Below, piece by piece: positions 7,988 through 15,271 of a stretch of DNA of 64,000 nucleotides. Source of the stretch: Secundilactobacillus silagei JCM 19001. Its GTDB lineage: Bacteria; Bacillota; Bacilli; Lactobacillales; Lactobacillaceae. The notes beneath the pieces were generated by a model, which did no database searches, was not told the DNA's origin, and saw nothing but the letters and a program-made list of their open reading frames with translations. The position numbers and the translations under genes were made by a program. Position 1 is the stretch's first letter. Every line of letters begins with the position of its first letter. The stretch spans positions 95,008 to 159,007 of the forward strand of contig NZ_BCMG01000006.1 in NCBI RefSeq assembly GCF_002217945.1, given 5' to 3'.

Positions 7988-8104
7988 TGTAGCCCGATTA
8001 GGCAATGTAAACGAAAGAACGGAAACCGTGAACTTGGGGTTTCTGTTGCTCCTTCCTTGCATACAGCTCTCTGCCTGTTGTAGCCCGATTAGGCAATATA
8101 AATT
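7968..8104 (+). repeat. pair of ~44-bp direct repeats
   Basis: CATACAGCTCTCTGC, then TGTAGCCCGATTAGGCAAT, occurs at about 7968-8011 and again at about 8060-8103, differing at only a few bases. The first copy shares its left part with the right arm of the palindrome at 7892-7987. The spacer holds GAACTTGGGGTTT, which echoes the palindrome's loop (GAACTTTGGGGTTT), so this looks like a second copy with a worn left arm. Confidence 0.65.
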
Positions 8105-8151
8105 TGACGATCTTAATATAACCCAATTAAATAATCTAAGTCCAGACAGCC

Positions 8152-8418
8152 TCAAAGCCCGCGCCGGTTTTGCGGCTGTTTTGCATACGGCAGCTGCATA
8201 TTCTTACCGTTCGCACGGATACTTAAAAAGTGGTCCTGATCATACCGGACAAACGTGACCGGTGGCTGAACACTGAGTTGAGCAAATTCACTGGTCAGTG
8301 ACAGCAAATCTTCACCACTAGCCGAAAGCTGGTAACCAATACTAGCGAAAAACAACTTAATTTCCGCTTTTCGATCCCGGATGTGTAATTCAGAAACATC
8401 ACTGATCAGTAACTGCAT
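8152..8418 (-). CDS. hypothetical protein
   Basis: An 88-residue protein of unknown family. It has an N-terminal helical stretch (about residues 15-50, with SGEDLLSLTSEFAQL) and a strand-rich C-terminal part ending in a basic tail. It is the last of three minus-strand genes and starts six bases after the stop of the 8425-8817 gene. AAAGGGG lies about 10 bases ahead of its ATG, within the end of that gene. Its own 3' end runs towards the repeat region at 7892-8104. Coding is supported by its place in a tight unit more than by any motif. Confidence 0.5.
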   Translation of the reverse strand: MQLLISDVSELHIRDRKAEIKLFFASIGYQLSASGEDLLSLTSEFAQLSVQPPVTFVRYDQDHFLSIRANGKNMQLPYAKQPQNRRGL

Positions 8419-8424
8419 CTCAGT

Positions 8425-8817
8425 TTAGACCCCTTTCGCTGGTGAATTGTCTTCAATGTAATCAATTGCCTGCAATAAGTGATCTTTAAACCCGATCAGA
8501 TCATAATAAGCCATTGATTTCGTTGGGATTGAAACAATTTCACTTGATAAATCTAACAGCACTTGCAAATACCGCCGGTGCAGTCGCTGAGCTGCCAGTG
8601 GTTCTCGTCTGGACAATCGCTGATTAGCCTGATAATTATCCCGAATAGCACGCCGCAGCTGCTGACTTTCCAGCGTCACCAGTTCAAAATCACCTTGCTT
8701 ACGCACCGCCTCTTCGACGTAAGTGATCTGCCAATGCCATTGCTGAAGCTGCATCAAAATCGCTGTTTGAGCACGTTGGTAGTTACTAAAATCAACCTTA
8801 TTTTGGTCGGTTGGCAA
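8425..8817 (-). CDS. hypothetical helical protein
   Basis: A 130-residue, largely alpha-helical soluble protein rich in Gln, Leu and Arg, with a probable coiled-coil stretch through about residues 15-90 (QLQQWHWQITYVEEAVRKQG, later LRRAIRDNYQANQRLSRR). No family is recognised. The longest frame opens with TTG at 8817, overlapping the previous gene by 20 bases and preceded by GGCAGG; this start is uncertain, though overlap suggests translational coupling. It is the middle gene of a three-gene minus-strand unit. Confidence 0.5.
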   Translation of the reverse strand: MPTDQNKVDFSNYQRAQTAILMQLQQWHWQITYVEEAVRKQGDFELVTLESQQLRRAIRDNYQANQRLSRREPLAAQRLHRRYLQVLLDLSSEIVSIPTKSMAYYDLIGFKDHLLQAIDYIEDNSPAKGV

Positions 8818-9013
8818 GTGCCTGCCGTCCCTTTTCCGTTAACCCATTAATATAGGGATCAGCATCAATGTAACCCGCATCGATCAATGGTTGCGGATCG
8901 CCGCCAATCGCGTTGTCACAATAATCCACAAAGTGCCGTGTACTTGTCCCCGGTTCAACCTTACCCGAAGCAATTGCATCCAAAATATTATAATCCGTTA
9001 CTGTTAATTCCAT
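8798..9013 (-). CDS. small winged-helix-like protein
   Basis: A 71-residue acidic protein. LTVTDYNILDAIASG at the start and the ending INGLTEKGRQAL resemble the first helix and the wing of a MarR/PadR-like winged helix, while the middle (HFVDYCDNAIGGDPQPLIDA) would carry the recognition helix. The ATG at 9013 is selected by GGGAGG seven bases upstream; a TTG five codons earlier lies within that site. It heads the three-gene unit and overlaps the next gene by 20 bases. DNA binding is an inference from a weak pattern. Confidence 0.5.
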   Translation of the reverse strand: MELTVTDYNILDAIASGKVEPGTSTRHFVDYCDNAIGGDPQPLIDAGYIDADPYINGLTEKGRQALANRPK

Positions 9014-9082
9014 CAGAAAGCCTCCCAATTGTATTTAAATTGAGAATAGCTTAGTTTATTCCAATTCGCAAGTAATTAGACG

Positions 9083-9120
9083 CAAAACGCATGCCACGGT
9101 CATTTCACCACGGCATGCGT
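9083..9120 (-). terminator. terminator after the Rgg-type regulator
   Basis: Perfect 12-bp arms (9088-9099 and 9108-9119) with an 8-base loop, followed on the minus strand by four T. Confidence 0.8.
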
Positions 9121-9126
9121 CTTCGA

Positions 9127-10035
9127 TTACGGCGTTAGATCCACTAACGATTCACCCTTCTCATACCGGGTATTTAAGGCAGCGGCTTTAACCTCGATCA
9201 CTTGATTTTCATTAATTCGTGCAAAGGCGAAAACTTCATTGATCAAACGTTCAATGACCGCCTTATCCTGTTTTTGTTCAATCGCATTTTTAGCGGCTAA
9301 GAACTTCAGTCGTGGCAGAAAATAGGTCACGTGATGCTGCGAGCACATATTAACCCCCTGCGCAACCAGTTTTTCACTGGCCGTCAGCTGGCCCACAGAA
9401 TTGTAGTAACTCGCCGTAAAGAAGATCATTGTCAGCAGCCGCAAGTAATTATCGCCGACTCGGTTAAAGTAAAGTTTTTCATCCTTTAACACGTTGCGGA
9501 TAAACGCATGGACTTTCTTAAAGTAGAAATTAGCGCGGTCCGTTTGTTTAAGCCGGTTATACATCACGCCAGAACCAACGTAAACCAGTTGGGTGAAAAT
9601 GGTTTCGTGGGTCTCATCCAGATCATTTAAAATCTGTGAAAAATCGTACAGTACCTCTTCGGGGGGCTGATTGATCAACGCCCCCATCAAGCCCCGTAAG
9701 TAATAGAACTGCATTTTTAATAAAATCGAATCTAACTGCTGTTCATCAATCTTTGAGAGACCCTTTAAGACGCATTGATAATTTTCCATTACAAGATCGC
9801 GTTCAAGCGAATCCAAATTGGTCTTGAGCTGGTTAGCACTGATCTTATTCGATTCATTTAAATCATCAATGGAGAGGCCAATCCTAGCACAGAGCTTTGA
9901 TAAAATTTTCAGCGATGGCACGTGGCCGCCACTTTCAAACTTACTCAGTGTCGACTGGGTACAAATCCCCTCACACATTCTGACCTGCGAAATGTGCAGC
10001 GATTTACGTCGCTCAACAAATCTTGCAATATCCAT
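9127..10035 (-). CDS. Rgg/GadR/MutR-type transcriptional regulator
   Basis: A 302-residue protein. Residues 1-60 form an XRE-type helix-turn-helix (SQVRMCEGICTQSTLSKFES, then VPSLKILSKLCARIGLSIDD); the rest is a helical, TPR-like domain, the layout of Rgg/GadR/MutR regulators, many of which bind short peptide pheromones in the cytoplasm. The ATG at 10035 is preferred to a TTG three codons upstream because of the AGGG spacing. It begins 24 bases after the Fe-S assembly gene, so the two may share a transcript. I could not identify a companion peptide gene next to it, and its target is unknown. Confidence 0.8.
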   Translation of the reverse strand: MDIARFVERRKSLHISQVRMCEGICTQSTLSKFESGGHVPSLKILSKLCARIGLSIDDLNESNKISANQLKTNLDSLERDLVMENYQCVLKGLSKIDEQQLDSILLKMQFYYLRGLMGALINQPPEEVLYDFSQILNDLDETHETIFTQLVYVGSGVMYNRLKQTDRANFYFKKVHAFIRNVLKDEKLYFNRVGDNYLRLLTMIFFTASYYNSVGQLTASEKLVAQGVNMCSQHHVTYFLPRLKFLAAKNAIEQKQDKAVIERLINEVFAFARINENQVIEVKAAALNTRYEKGESLVDLTP

Positions 10036-10059
10036 TAAAATCAACCCTATCCTTATCGA

Positions 10060-10392
10060 TTACTCATGAATCCCTAAAGCGACCTTTGCAAACCGGCTCA
10101 TCCGGTCAATACTCCACGCGGGTTCCCAGACCAAATCAATGTCACAGGTGTTGACGCCTTCTACTGAGGTCACCGCTTCGGAAATCGAGTCGGCGAGCAA
10201 ATTCCCGATTGGGCAGCCCATGGTGGTCAAAGTCATCGTGATCACGCAGTTCCCTTTGTCATCAACGTTAATCTTGTAGATCAACCCTAAATTGACCATA
10301 TCGATCCCCAATTCTGGATCGATCACATCTTCTAGTGCAGCGAGAACCTTATTTTCAACGGGTGATAATTTCTTATCCACTTCTTCAGACAT
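10060..10392 (-). CDS. MIP18/DUF59 metal-sulfur cluster assembly factor
   Basis: A 110-residue single-domain protein of the MIP18 (DUF59) family, like B. subtilis YitW and SufT. The diagnostic DPELGIDMVNLGLIYKI (about residues 24-40) and the conserved cysteine in TLTTMGCPIGNLL (about residue 62) are present; this Cys is thought to hold or pass Fe-S clusters. The C-terminus continues VWEPAWSIDRMSRFAK, as usual. The family helps mature Fe-S proteins in the cytoplasm. Upstream of an Rgg-type regulator by 24 bases; the link between them is not obvious. A large Fe-S protein is encoded elsewhere in this window. Confidence 0.85.
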   Translation of the reverse strand: MSEEVDKKLSPVENKVLAALEDVIDPELGIDMVNLGLIYKINVDDKGNCVITMTLTTMGCPIGNLLADSISEAVTSVEGVNTCDIDLVWEPAWSIDRMSRFAKVALGIHE

Positions 10393-10578
10393 ATGCGTTG
10401 CCTCCTTGTAAGCGTGCCAAACATTACTGATTTTTCGGCACTATCGCTCAATAATTCTTCTGTTATAAATCATACCATAATTACGACTAATAATGAGGCT
10501 TCTAGGTTAAAATAGTCACATTTCACGGGCTCTTAACGGGATAATGTCAGCTCGCCACGGACTAATCGGCTCATCACC

Positions 10579-11556
10579 CTATTCATCTCGTTTCAGCAGC
10601 AGCTTCGTCAGCGCCTTTAAATCCGTCTTAACGGGATGCTCCGGTAGCTGATCAATAAGACTTAAAGCCTGCTGTGTCAGCTCACTAGCCCGATTTCGTG
10701 CTTGGTTAACGCCCTGATGCTGAACAACTAGCCGCTGGACAGTTTGTACATCAGTGACGGTCATCGCCGTTTTCTTATTGAGGTAGGGTTTAAAAGCGTC
10801 CCCGTCATTTTTCATCGCTAAGATCAGCGGTAGCGAATAAACCCCTTCCTTAAGGTCTTCCAAAACCGGTTTTTGCATCTTTTGCGACTGACCATCGTAA
10901 TCGAGAATGTCGTCTAGGATCTGAAAAGCTTTGCCAATCGTCATGCCAATCTTACCGGCCAGTTCAACCACCCCGGTATCACATTGACTTAACACTGCAC
11001 CTTGGCGACAGCTTAGCCAAAACAGGGTGGCTGTTTTACCGCTAATTTCACGAAAATAGTCCTCTTCAGACACATTACACTGATAGTTTAACTTCATCTG
11101 CTCCAGTTCGCCGATCAAAATAGTGCGCATACTATCGATATTTAACTGCAGTTCTGCCAGATCATGCGTCGTTTTCAAAACTTCATTAAAATAAATCGTG
11201 AACAGATAGTCGCCGGCATAAATCGCATTGCGGGAACCATATAGGGTATGGATCGTGGTCACACCACGACGCAGCGGTGAGTGATCAATAACGTCATCAT
11301 GAATCAAGGTGGCCACGTGCAGCAGCTCCAAGGCAGCCGCACCCGCACGCAAAGTGGTGGCATCGTGCTGGTCGCCAAATTCACTAAACAGGTAAAAGAA
11401 TCCGGGCCTTAATAATTTGCCGCCAGACTGCAGCAAAGCAACGATCTGTCGCTGAATGGACTGATTCGGTAACTTCACCGCTGCCAGCAAATAGGGCTGT
11501 AACTGGTCTAACTGCTGTTCAACTTGTGGAAACTGCTGCCAAATTTTATGAACCAT
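10579..11556 (-). CDS. long-chain trans-polyprenyl diphosphate synthase
   Basis: A 325-residue prenyl synthase. The first Asp-rich motif is DDVID (residues 87-91) in LLHVATLIHDDVIDHSPLRR; the second is DDILDYDG near residue 215. The early GGKLLRP motif binds the allylic substrate. The enzyme adds isopentenyl units to an allylic diphosphate, making the C30-C45 chains used for (demethyl)menaquinone side chains. Absence of a DDxxxxD insertion and small residues before the first motif favour a long product, as in HepT/SolA-type enzymes. It is monocistronic; no quinone genes are adjacent, so the acceptor is unknown. Confidence 0.85.
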   Translation of the reverse strand: MVHKIWQQFPQVEQQLDQLQPYLLAAVKLPNQSIQRQIVALLQSGGKLLRPGFFYLFSEFGDQHDATTLRAGAAALELLHVATLIHDDVIDHSPLRRGVTTIHTLYGSRNAIYAGDYLFTIYFNEVLKTTHDLAELQLNIDSMRTILIGELEQMKLNYQCNVSEEDYFREISGKTATLFWLSCRQGAVLSQCDTGVVELAGKIGMTIGKAFQILDDILDYDGQSQKMQKPVLEDLKEGVYSLPLILAMKNDGDAFKPYLNKKTAMTVTDVQTVQRLVVQHQGVNQARNRASELTQQALSLIDQLPEHPVKTDLKALTKLLLKRDE

Positions 11557-11753
11557 CCGTCGCCACCCCCCAATTTAAACTAGCTGACCATAATTAACCG
11601 TTTTCATCATGTTATCACATGACCATCAAATAATAGCCAAAAGAGCTTGTGACTTAAGTTGATATTGGTAAGTATTTCAACTGACTTCTTAACTGAAACT
11701 AGCAAAAAAACGTCTATTTATTCAATACTTCAATATAGTCTAATCGCATGCCA

Positions 11754-11852
11754 AAACTCAGATTCCGGCCATTTAACCCCAAAAATGCTTATCCCGACAA
11801 AGTTCGCCGGAATAAGCATTTTTGGGGTTAAATTCTGGAATCTACCGAGTTT
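11754..11852. repeat. 99-bp palindromic intergenic element
   Basis: An almost complete inverted repeat fills the gap between two genes. The inner arms pair TTTAACCCCAAAAATGC with GCATTTTTGGGGTTAAA; the outer parts pair GATTCC with GGAATC and AAACTC with GAGTTT. The loop is about 15 bases (CGACAAAGTTCGCC). There is no T-run and no open frame, so a MITE-like or small dispersed repeat fits better than a terminator. The rest of 11557-11878 shows nothing. Confidence 0.7.
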
Positions 11853-11878
11853 CGTCACAGCTTCTTCCGCAAATTCAT

Positions 11879-12229
11879 TTAATCTGAAAGTGCCTTGATC
11901 TGATCTAAAACCTGCAGTAACTGTTTTTCAGCCTTTTCATAATCGGCCATCTGATTACCAAACTGCTGGTTGAAGCCTTCAAGTCCACCAGCCACAAAGG
12001 CATATTCGTATTGATATACCTGCTGATAAGCCGTGGTTAGCTGCGTCAGTAACTCAGACTGACTGGGCTCTGCTAACTGCAAAGCGAACTGAATCATCCG
12101 CAAATCAGTATACCCCAGTTCAAACTGAATTGCCCAAGCACGCATAAAGTCATGCTGCGCTTGAATGTGTAAGAAGTGATGTTCCGTATTCCAAGCTAAC
12201 CGCGCAATTGAATCGTCAATTTTTAACAT
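11879..12229 (-). CDS. hypothetical helical protein
   Basis: A 116-residue protein predicted to be all-helical, rich in Gln, Tyr and aromatic residues (MLKIDDSIARLAWNTEHHFL at the start, a long Gln-rich middle, and a closing YEKAEKQLLQVLDQIKAL helix). No family is recognised. The ATG at 12229 is set by the strong TTGGAGGT site; the longest frame begins nine codons earlier and reads through that site. It lies 88 bases downstream of the thiamine-type transporter gene and could be its distal operon partner, or separate. No motif suggests an enzyme. Confidence 0.55.
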   Translation of the reverse strand: MLKIDDSIARLAWNTEHHFLHIQAQHDFMRAWAIQFELGYTDLRMIQFALQLAEPSQSELLTQLTTAYQQVYQYEYAFVAGGLEGFNQQFGNQMADYEKAEKQLLQVLDQIKALSD

Positions 12230-12317
12230 TTTCCATACCTCCAAAGTAGGTGACATTAACTTAACGCCTGCCTAAAAAATACGCAGTTTGGCGGTCAGAT
12301 GCAACTATCTACACTTA

Positions 12318-12875
12318 CTATTTTTCGGGCCCCAGATGACGTAAAGCATGGGCTCGGTCCAATAGCTTGAACACACTGTGAACGACGATCGTCCCAAAGA
12401 AGATCACTGAGATCAGCCGCACGGTAAATAACGCCACGATCATGCCAATGGAATAGTGGATGTAGCCGAGTTTGAACAGCTCATAGGTAAACGCCACGAT
12501 CGTCGTTGTAATCGATGAGGTCAACAAACTAGCCCAGCCCCAGTTTTTGTACCGCCAGATGGCAAATCCCAGTTCACTGCCAATGCCTTGAACGATTCCT
12601 GAAAGCAGCGCAGCGATCCCAAAGGTCCCACCAAAGATAACTTCAGCAGCTGCCCCTAGCACTTCACCCACGACTGCCGCACCGGGAATCCGGGTCAAGT
12701 AAATGGCTAAGGGACCGGCCATGATCCAGAGGCCAAACAGGATTTCATTAGCGAAGGGCCCCACGGCTACCGATAAAATGTTGTACAAGTAATCGGTTCC
12801 CACAAAAATCGCCCCAAAAATCAACGCAATCATCGTAATCAGAATAATATCTTGAAGATGAAATTGTTTTTTCAT
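12318..12875 (-). CDS. ykoE: YkoE-type ECF transporter substrate-binding subunit (thiamine or its pyrimidine precursor)
   Basis: A 185-residue membrane protein with five to six hydrophobic segments. The N-terminus MKKQFHLQDIILITMIALIF and the GPLAIYLTRIPGAAVVGEVL / AAEVIFGG segment are typical of YkoE, the S-component of the predicted thiamine/hydroxymethylpyrimidine ECF transporter. It binds the substrate in the membrane and relies on an energising module. No YkoD/YkoC ATPase or T-component is adjacent, so it probably uses the shared group II EcfAA'T module encoded elsewhere. It is 18 bases downstream of the amidohydrolase and both fall under the TPP riboswitch at 14269-14354. Confidence 0.85.
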   Translation of the reverse strand: MKKQFHLQDIILITMIALIFGAIFVGTDYLYNILSVAVGPFANEILFGLWIMAGPLAIYLTRIPGAAVVGEVLGAAAEVIFGGTFGIAALLSGIVQGIGSELGFAIWRYKNWGWASLLTSSITTTIVAFTYELFKLGYIHYSIGMIVALFTVRLISVIFFGTIVVHSVFKLLDRAHALRHLGPEK

Positions 12876-12893
12876 TGTAACCTTTTCCTTTCG

Positions 12894-14168
12894 TTACTTA
12901 GCCTGTGAGCACCACGTTAATACGAAATCAGCCATGATCTTAGTGTAGTTGATCAACTGCGATAAACGCACCGTTTCGTTATCGCTATGCGCCTGCTGCA
13001 TTTCACCGGGACCGTAAGTCACCGCTGGAATGTGGTAAAAGTCAAACCAGCCGCCATCTGACACCGAGGTGGACATATTGATCGTCGGCGCTTTGCCGAG
13101 CTGCTGTTCATGACTTTGCTTTAACAATTGAACTGCCGGTGATGACTGATCAATTGCCAGCGGTGGAAATATTTCACCCTTATCCACCAGCATGGAATCC
13201 CCACCCCAACTAAAAGTGGGTAACGTTTCTTTTAACCAAGGGTCCGCTTTGGCAGCCGCCGTCACCGCGGCTTCAATTTCTTGAGTCACCTGTTGAATAG
13301 TTTCGTTAGGGTAAAAATGCACGGTGATCCACAGCCGGCACTCATTAGCCACAAAGGCCGGGTGAATGCCGCCTTCAATGTAGGCCGGATTAATGGTATC
13401 CGTTCCCGCAGGAAAACCCGGATACTGTTTTGTCACTGCCCAGTAGTGTTCCAGTTTTTGAAGCGCTTCGATCACCACTGGCATCTTCTCCACCATGCTG
13501 GCCGCCTTCAAACCGCCGCCAGCGCGTAACATGTTCACCCGGTTACCATCATGGTAGGTGTGCGGACTTTTCAGCGTGATCCAACCGGTCACAACGCCGC
13601 CCTGGCCTTGAAACGCCAGGTCACTGGTGTCACCGACGACTGCGAAATCGGCCGTTTCACCCTGTTTCAGTAAGGTTTTCGTCCCGGCCTCCCCAGCTTC
13701 TTCACCCACGACCGACTGGAATAACAAATCACCCGGTAAGTGAATATCTAGCTGTTTCAAGAGCTGAAAGAGGTACAAGAAACAGGCTATCGCTCCCTTC
13801 ATGTCGCTGACACCACGGCCATACAACTGGTCGCCTTTTTGAACTAACTTAAAGGGGTCAGTCTGCCAGCGATCACGATCCGTTAGCGCTGCCACATCCA
13901 CGTGACCGTTCAGCAGTAGACTATGATGCTGACTGTCTTCACGCCCCCGTAATTTGCCCGAAACCAGCGCATCCTGATCGTAAAAGGCCTGCTGTTTAAC
14001 TAAAAAGCCGGCTGCTGTTAACTGTTCCTTCACAAACTCCTGAACGTCCAGCGTATTTCTGGCAGGTGGCGACACCGTTTGAAACGCCACCAGCTGGCGT
14101 AAAATCGCCAGCAGTGTGGCTTGTTTCTCATCAATTGCTTGCTGTAACTTGGTTCTTGTACCTAACAT
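12894..14168 (-). CDS. M20-family amidohydrolase, probable formylaminopyrimidine deformylase (YlmB-like)
   Basis: A 424-residue metallo-amidohydrolase of the M20/ArgE-DapE fold. It has LLNGHVDVAAL (zinc His and Asp), YGRGVSDMKGAIACFL (bridging Asp) and VVGEEAGEAGTK (general-base Glu), a dimerisation domain in the middle, and a C-terminal AHSDNE-type zinc ligand. Sequence alone would suggest acetylornithine deacetylase or dipeptidase. Its place behind a TPP riboswitch and ahead of YkoE points to YlmB of the Bacillus thiamine salvage route, which removes formyl from N-formyl-aminomethylpyrimidine derived from degraded thiamine. The start is ATG 14168, after AAGGGATGG; the longest frame runs back through the terminator. 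Confidence 0.75.
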   Translation of the reverse strand: MLGTRTKLQQAIDEKQATLLAILRQLVAFQTVSPPARNTLDVQEFVKEQLTAAGFLVKQQAFYDQDALVSGKLRGREDSQHHSLLLNGHVDVAALTDRDRWQTDPFKLVQKGDQLYGRGVSDMKGAIACFLYLFQLLKQLDIHLPGDLLFQSVVGEEAGEAGTKTLLKQGETADFAVVGDTSDLAFQGQGGVVTGWITLKSPHTYHDGNRVNMLRAGGGLKAASMVEKMPVVIEALQKLEHYWAVTKQYPGFPAGTDTINPAYIEGGIHPAFVANECRLWITVHFYPNETIQQVTQEIEAAVTAAAKADPWLKETLPTFSWGGDSMLVDKGEIFPPLAIDQSSPAVQLLKQSHEQQLGKAPTINMSTSVSDGGWFDFYHIPAVTYGPGEMQQAHSDNETVRLSQLINYTKIMADFVLTWCSQAK

Positions 14169-14215
14169 TTGCTTCCATCCCTTCATGGTCAACTCAGCCA
14201 CGAACCTGGATAAAC

Positions 14216-14249
14216 TAAAAAGACCCTCGAAGCTAAACTTCGAGAGTCT
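14216..14249 (-). terminator. riboswitch expression-platform terminator
   Basis: Stem GACTCTCGAAG/CTTCGAGGGTC (arms 14238-14248 and 14222-14232) with a 5-base loop, followed by five T. It lies between the TPP aptamer and the coding region, so TPP binding should favour termination. Confidence 0.85.
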
Positions 14250-14268
14250 TGTTGTGCACACGTTCAAT

Positions 14269-14354
14269 CAGCTTTCCTACGTGAGTCTTAACTCTCAGGT
14301 TCAAAGGGTCTGGCAAATTGCCATCTCAGCTCCATCAAGAGCACCCCTAGCTTG
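14269..14354 (-). promoter_or_regulatory. TPP riboswitch (THI element)
   Basis: On the minus strand the conserved aptamer blocks are in order: CTAGGGGTGCTC, GGAGCTGAGAT, the near-invariant ACCCTTTGAACCTGA, and ACGTAGGAAAGCT. The intrinsic terminator follows 20 bases later. It controls the amidohydrolase and YkoE genes, repressing them when thiamine diphosphate is plentiful. Confidence 0.93.
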
Positions 14355-14361
14355 TGGTCCT

Positions 14362-14390
14362 ATCATGTCATAGTTAGTTGACGAATGCAA
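14362..14390 (-). promoter_or_regulatory. promoter for the thiamine salvage unit
   Basis: TTGCAT, a 17-base spacer and CATGAT on the minus strand place transcription start a few bases before the aptamer. Confidence 0.5.
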
Positions 14391-14395
14391 GCATC

Positions 14396-14421
14396 CACGG
14401 CTCTTTTCACAAAGAACCGTG
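14396..14421 (-). terminator. hairpin after the short-chain dehydrogenase gene
   Basis: An 11-bp stem with one G-T pair and a 4-base loop directly follows the 14428-15132 stop codon. It lacks a T-run, so termination may be weak and the downstream riboswitch promoter may lie within readthrough. Confidence 0.4.
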
Positions 14422-14427
14422 AATGAA

Positions 14428-15132
14428 TTATTCGCCACCCCTAATTTGGGGATAAATTTCAACAAACTCACCAGCGTGCTGACTGCCGTTTTCCAGATAA
14501 GGCAAAATCTTAGCCGCCACGTCATCCGGCTGGTGAAAACCTGGATAATCAGCATTGTCATTCAGATCAGTGGTGGTTGGCCCTGGGTGAATGCCAAAGA
14601 CACTGACTGGCAGCTTTCCCTGTTTCATATCAATGGCTAAGGAGTCCGTGAAAACGTTCAGAGCAGCCTTTGAGGACTTGTACGCTAACGGATTCCAAAT
14701 TGGATTGGCATCGGTTGGCATGGTGATATTCACGATGGTCCCCTGATTTTCAGTGATGACCGGCAATAATCCCCTAGTTAACTGGTAAACGCCTAAGAAA
14801 TTAACCTGTAACGTTGCCTGTAAATCAGCAACGGTCAGCTCCCGGTTAGCAACTTCGCGGCCAGAAGTCCCGACATTATTGATCAACAAATCTAAATCAC
14901 CATATTCAGCACAGATCTGACCAATTGCTGTTTCGATAGCAGTCGGCGCCGCCATATCGATCTGAACGAGATCGACGGCCCTTACACCAGCAGCTTGCAG
15001 TGTGGCAACCGCTTGAGAGCCACGGCTAAAATTCCTGACACCTAGTAACACATGTACCCCGTGTTGTCCTAAAATCTTCGCTAAAGCGTAGCCAATCCCT
15101 TTATTAGCACCCGTGATAAATGCTGTTTTCAT
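14428..15132 (-). CDS. short-chain dehydrogenase/reductase
   Basis: A 234-residue classical SDR. It opens MKTAFITGANKGIGYALAKI with the nucleotide-binding TGxxxGIG motif; ARG/NVG is replaced by INNVGTSG, the catalytic triad is Ser in NITMPTDA (replaced position, see below) with YKSSK, and FGIHPGPTTTDL follows. In most SDRs the serine lies about 13 residues before Tyr-x-x-x-Lys; here that strand reads GTIVNITMPTDA, with Thr in place of Ser. NADP(H) use and substrate are unknown; carbonyl reductase-like enzymes are closest in layout. The ATG at 15132 follows CAGGAG; a start six codons earlier lies ahead of that site. Single gene. Confidence 0.85.
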   Translation of the reverse strand: MKTAFITGANKGIGYALAKILGQHGVHVLLGVRNFSRGSQAVATLQAAGVRAVDLVQIDMAAPTAIETAIGQICAEYGDLDLLINNVGTSGREVANRELTVADLQATLQVNFLGVYQLTRGLLPVITENQGTIVNITMPTDANPIWNPLAYKSSKAALNVFTDSLAIDMKQGKLPVSVFGIHPGPTTTDLNDNADYPGFHQPDDVAAKILPYLENGSQHAGEFVEIYPQIRGGE

Positions 15133-15222
15133 GTTAAACGCTCCTGTCATTAATTCTAATTGACTTGCTGCAACTACTTGCTACTGTCTATTCTAATCCA
15201 TAGACCATACTCTAGGGTAAGC

Positions 15223-15254
15223 AAAAATAAAAACCACCTACAAGGGTGGCTTTA
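15223..15254 (-). terminator. terminator after the ica-like operon
   Basis: Stem AAGCCACC/GGTGGTTT with a short loop, followed on the minus strand by TTTATTTTT. Confidence 0.75.
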
Positions 15255-15271
15255 TTTTGAACCGTTTAAAT

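Noticed and set aside
7944..8258. 104-residue plus-strand open frame
   Set aside because: It lies across the palindromic repeats and the end of the 8152-8418 gene, with no ribosome binding site and repeat-derived composition.
12894..14168. Acetylornithine deacetylase or succinyl-diaminopimelate desuccinylase
   Set aside because: The family allows it, but the TPP riboswitch and the YkoE partner favour thiamine salvage; no arginine or lysine genes are near.
14169..14267. N-terminal extension of the M20 amidohydrolase
   Set aside because: It would start inside the riboswitch terminator and add residues unlike the family.
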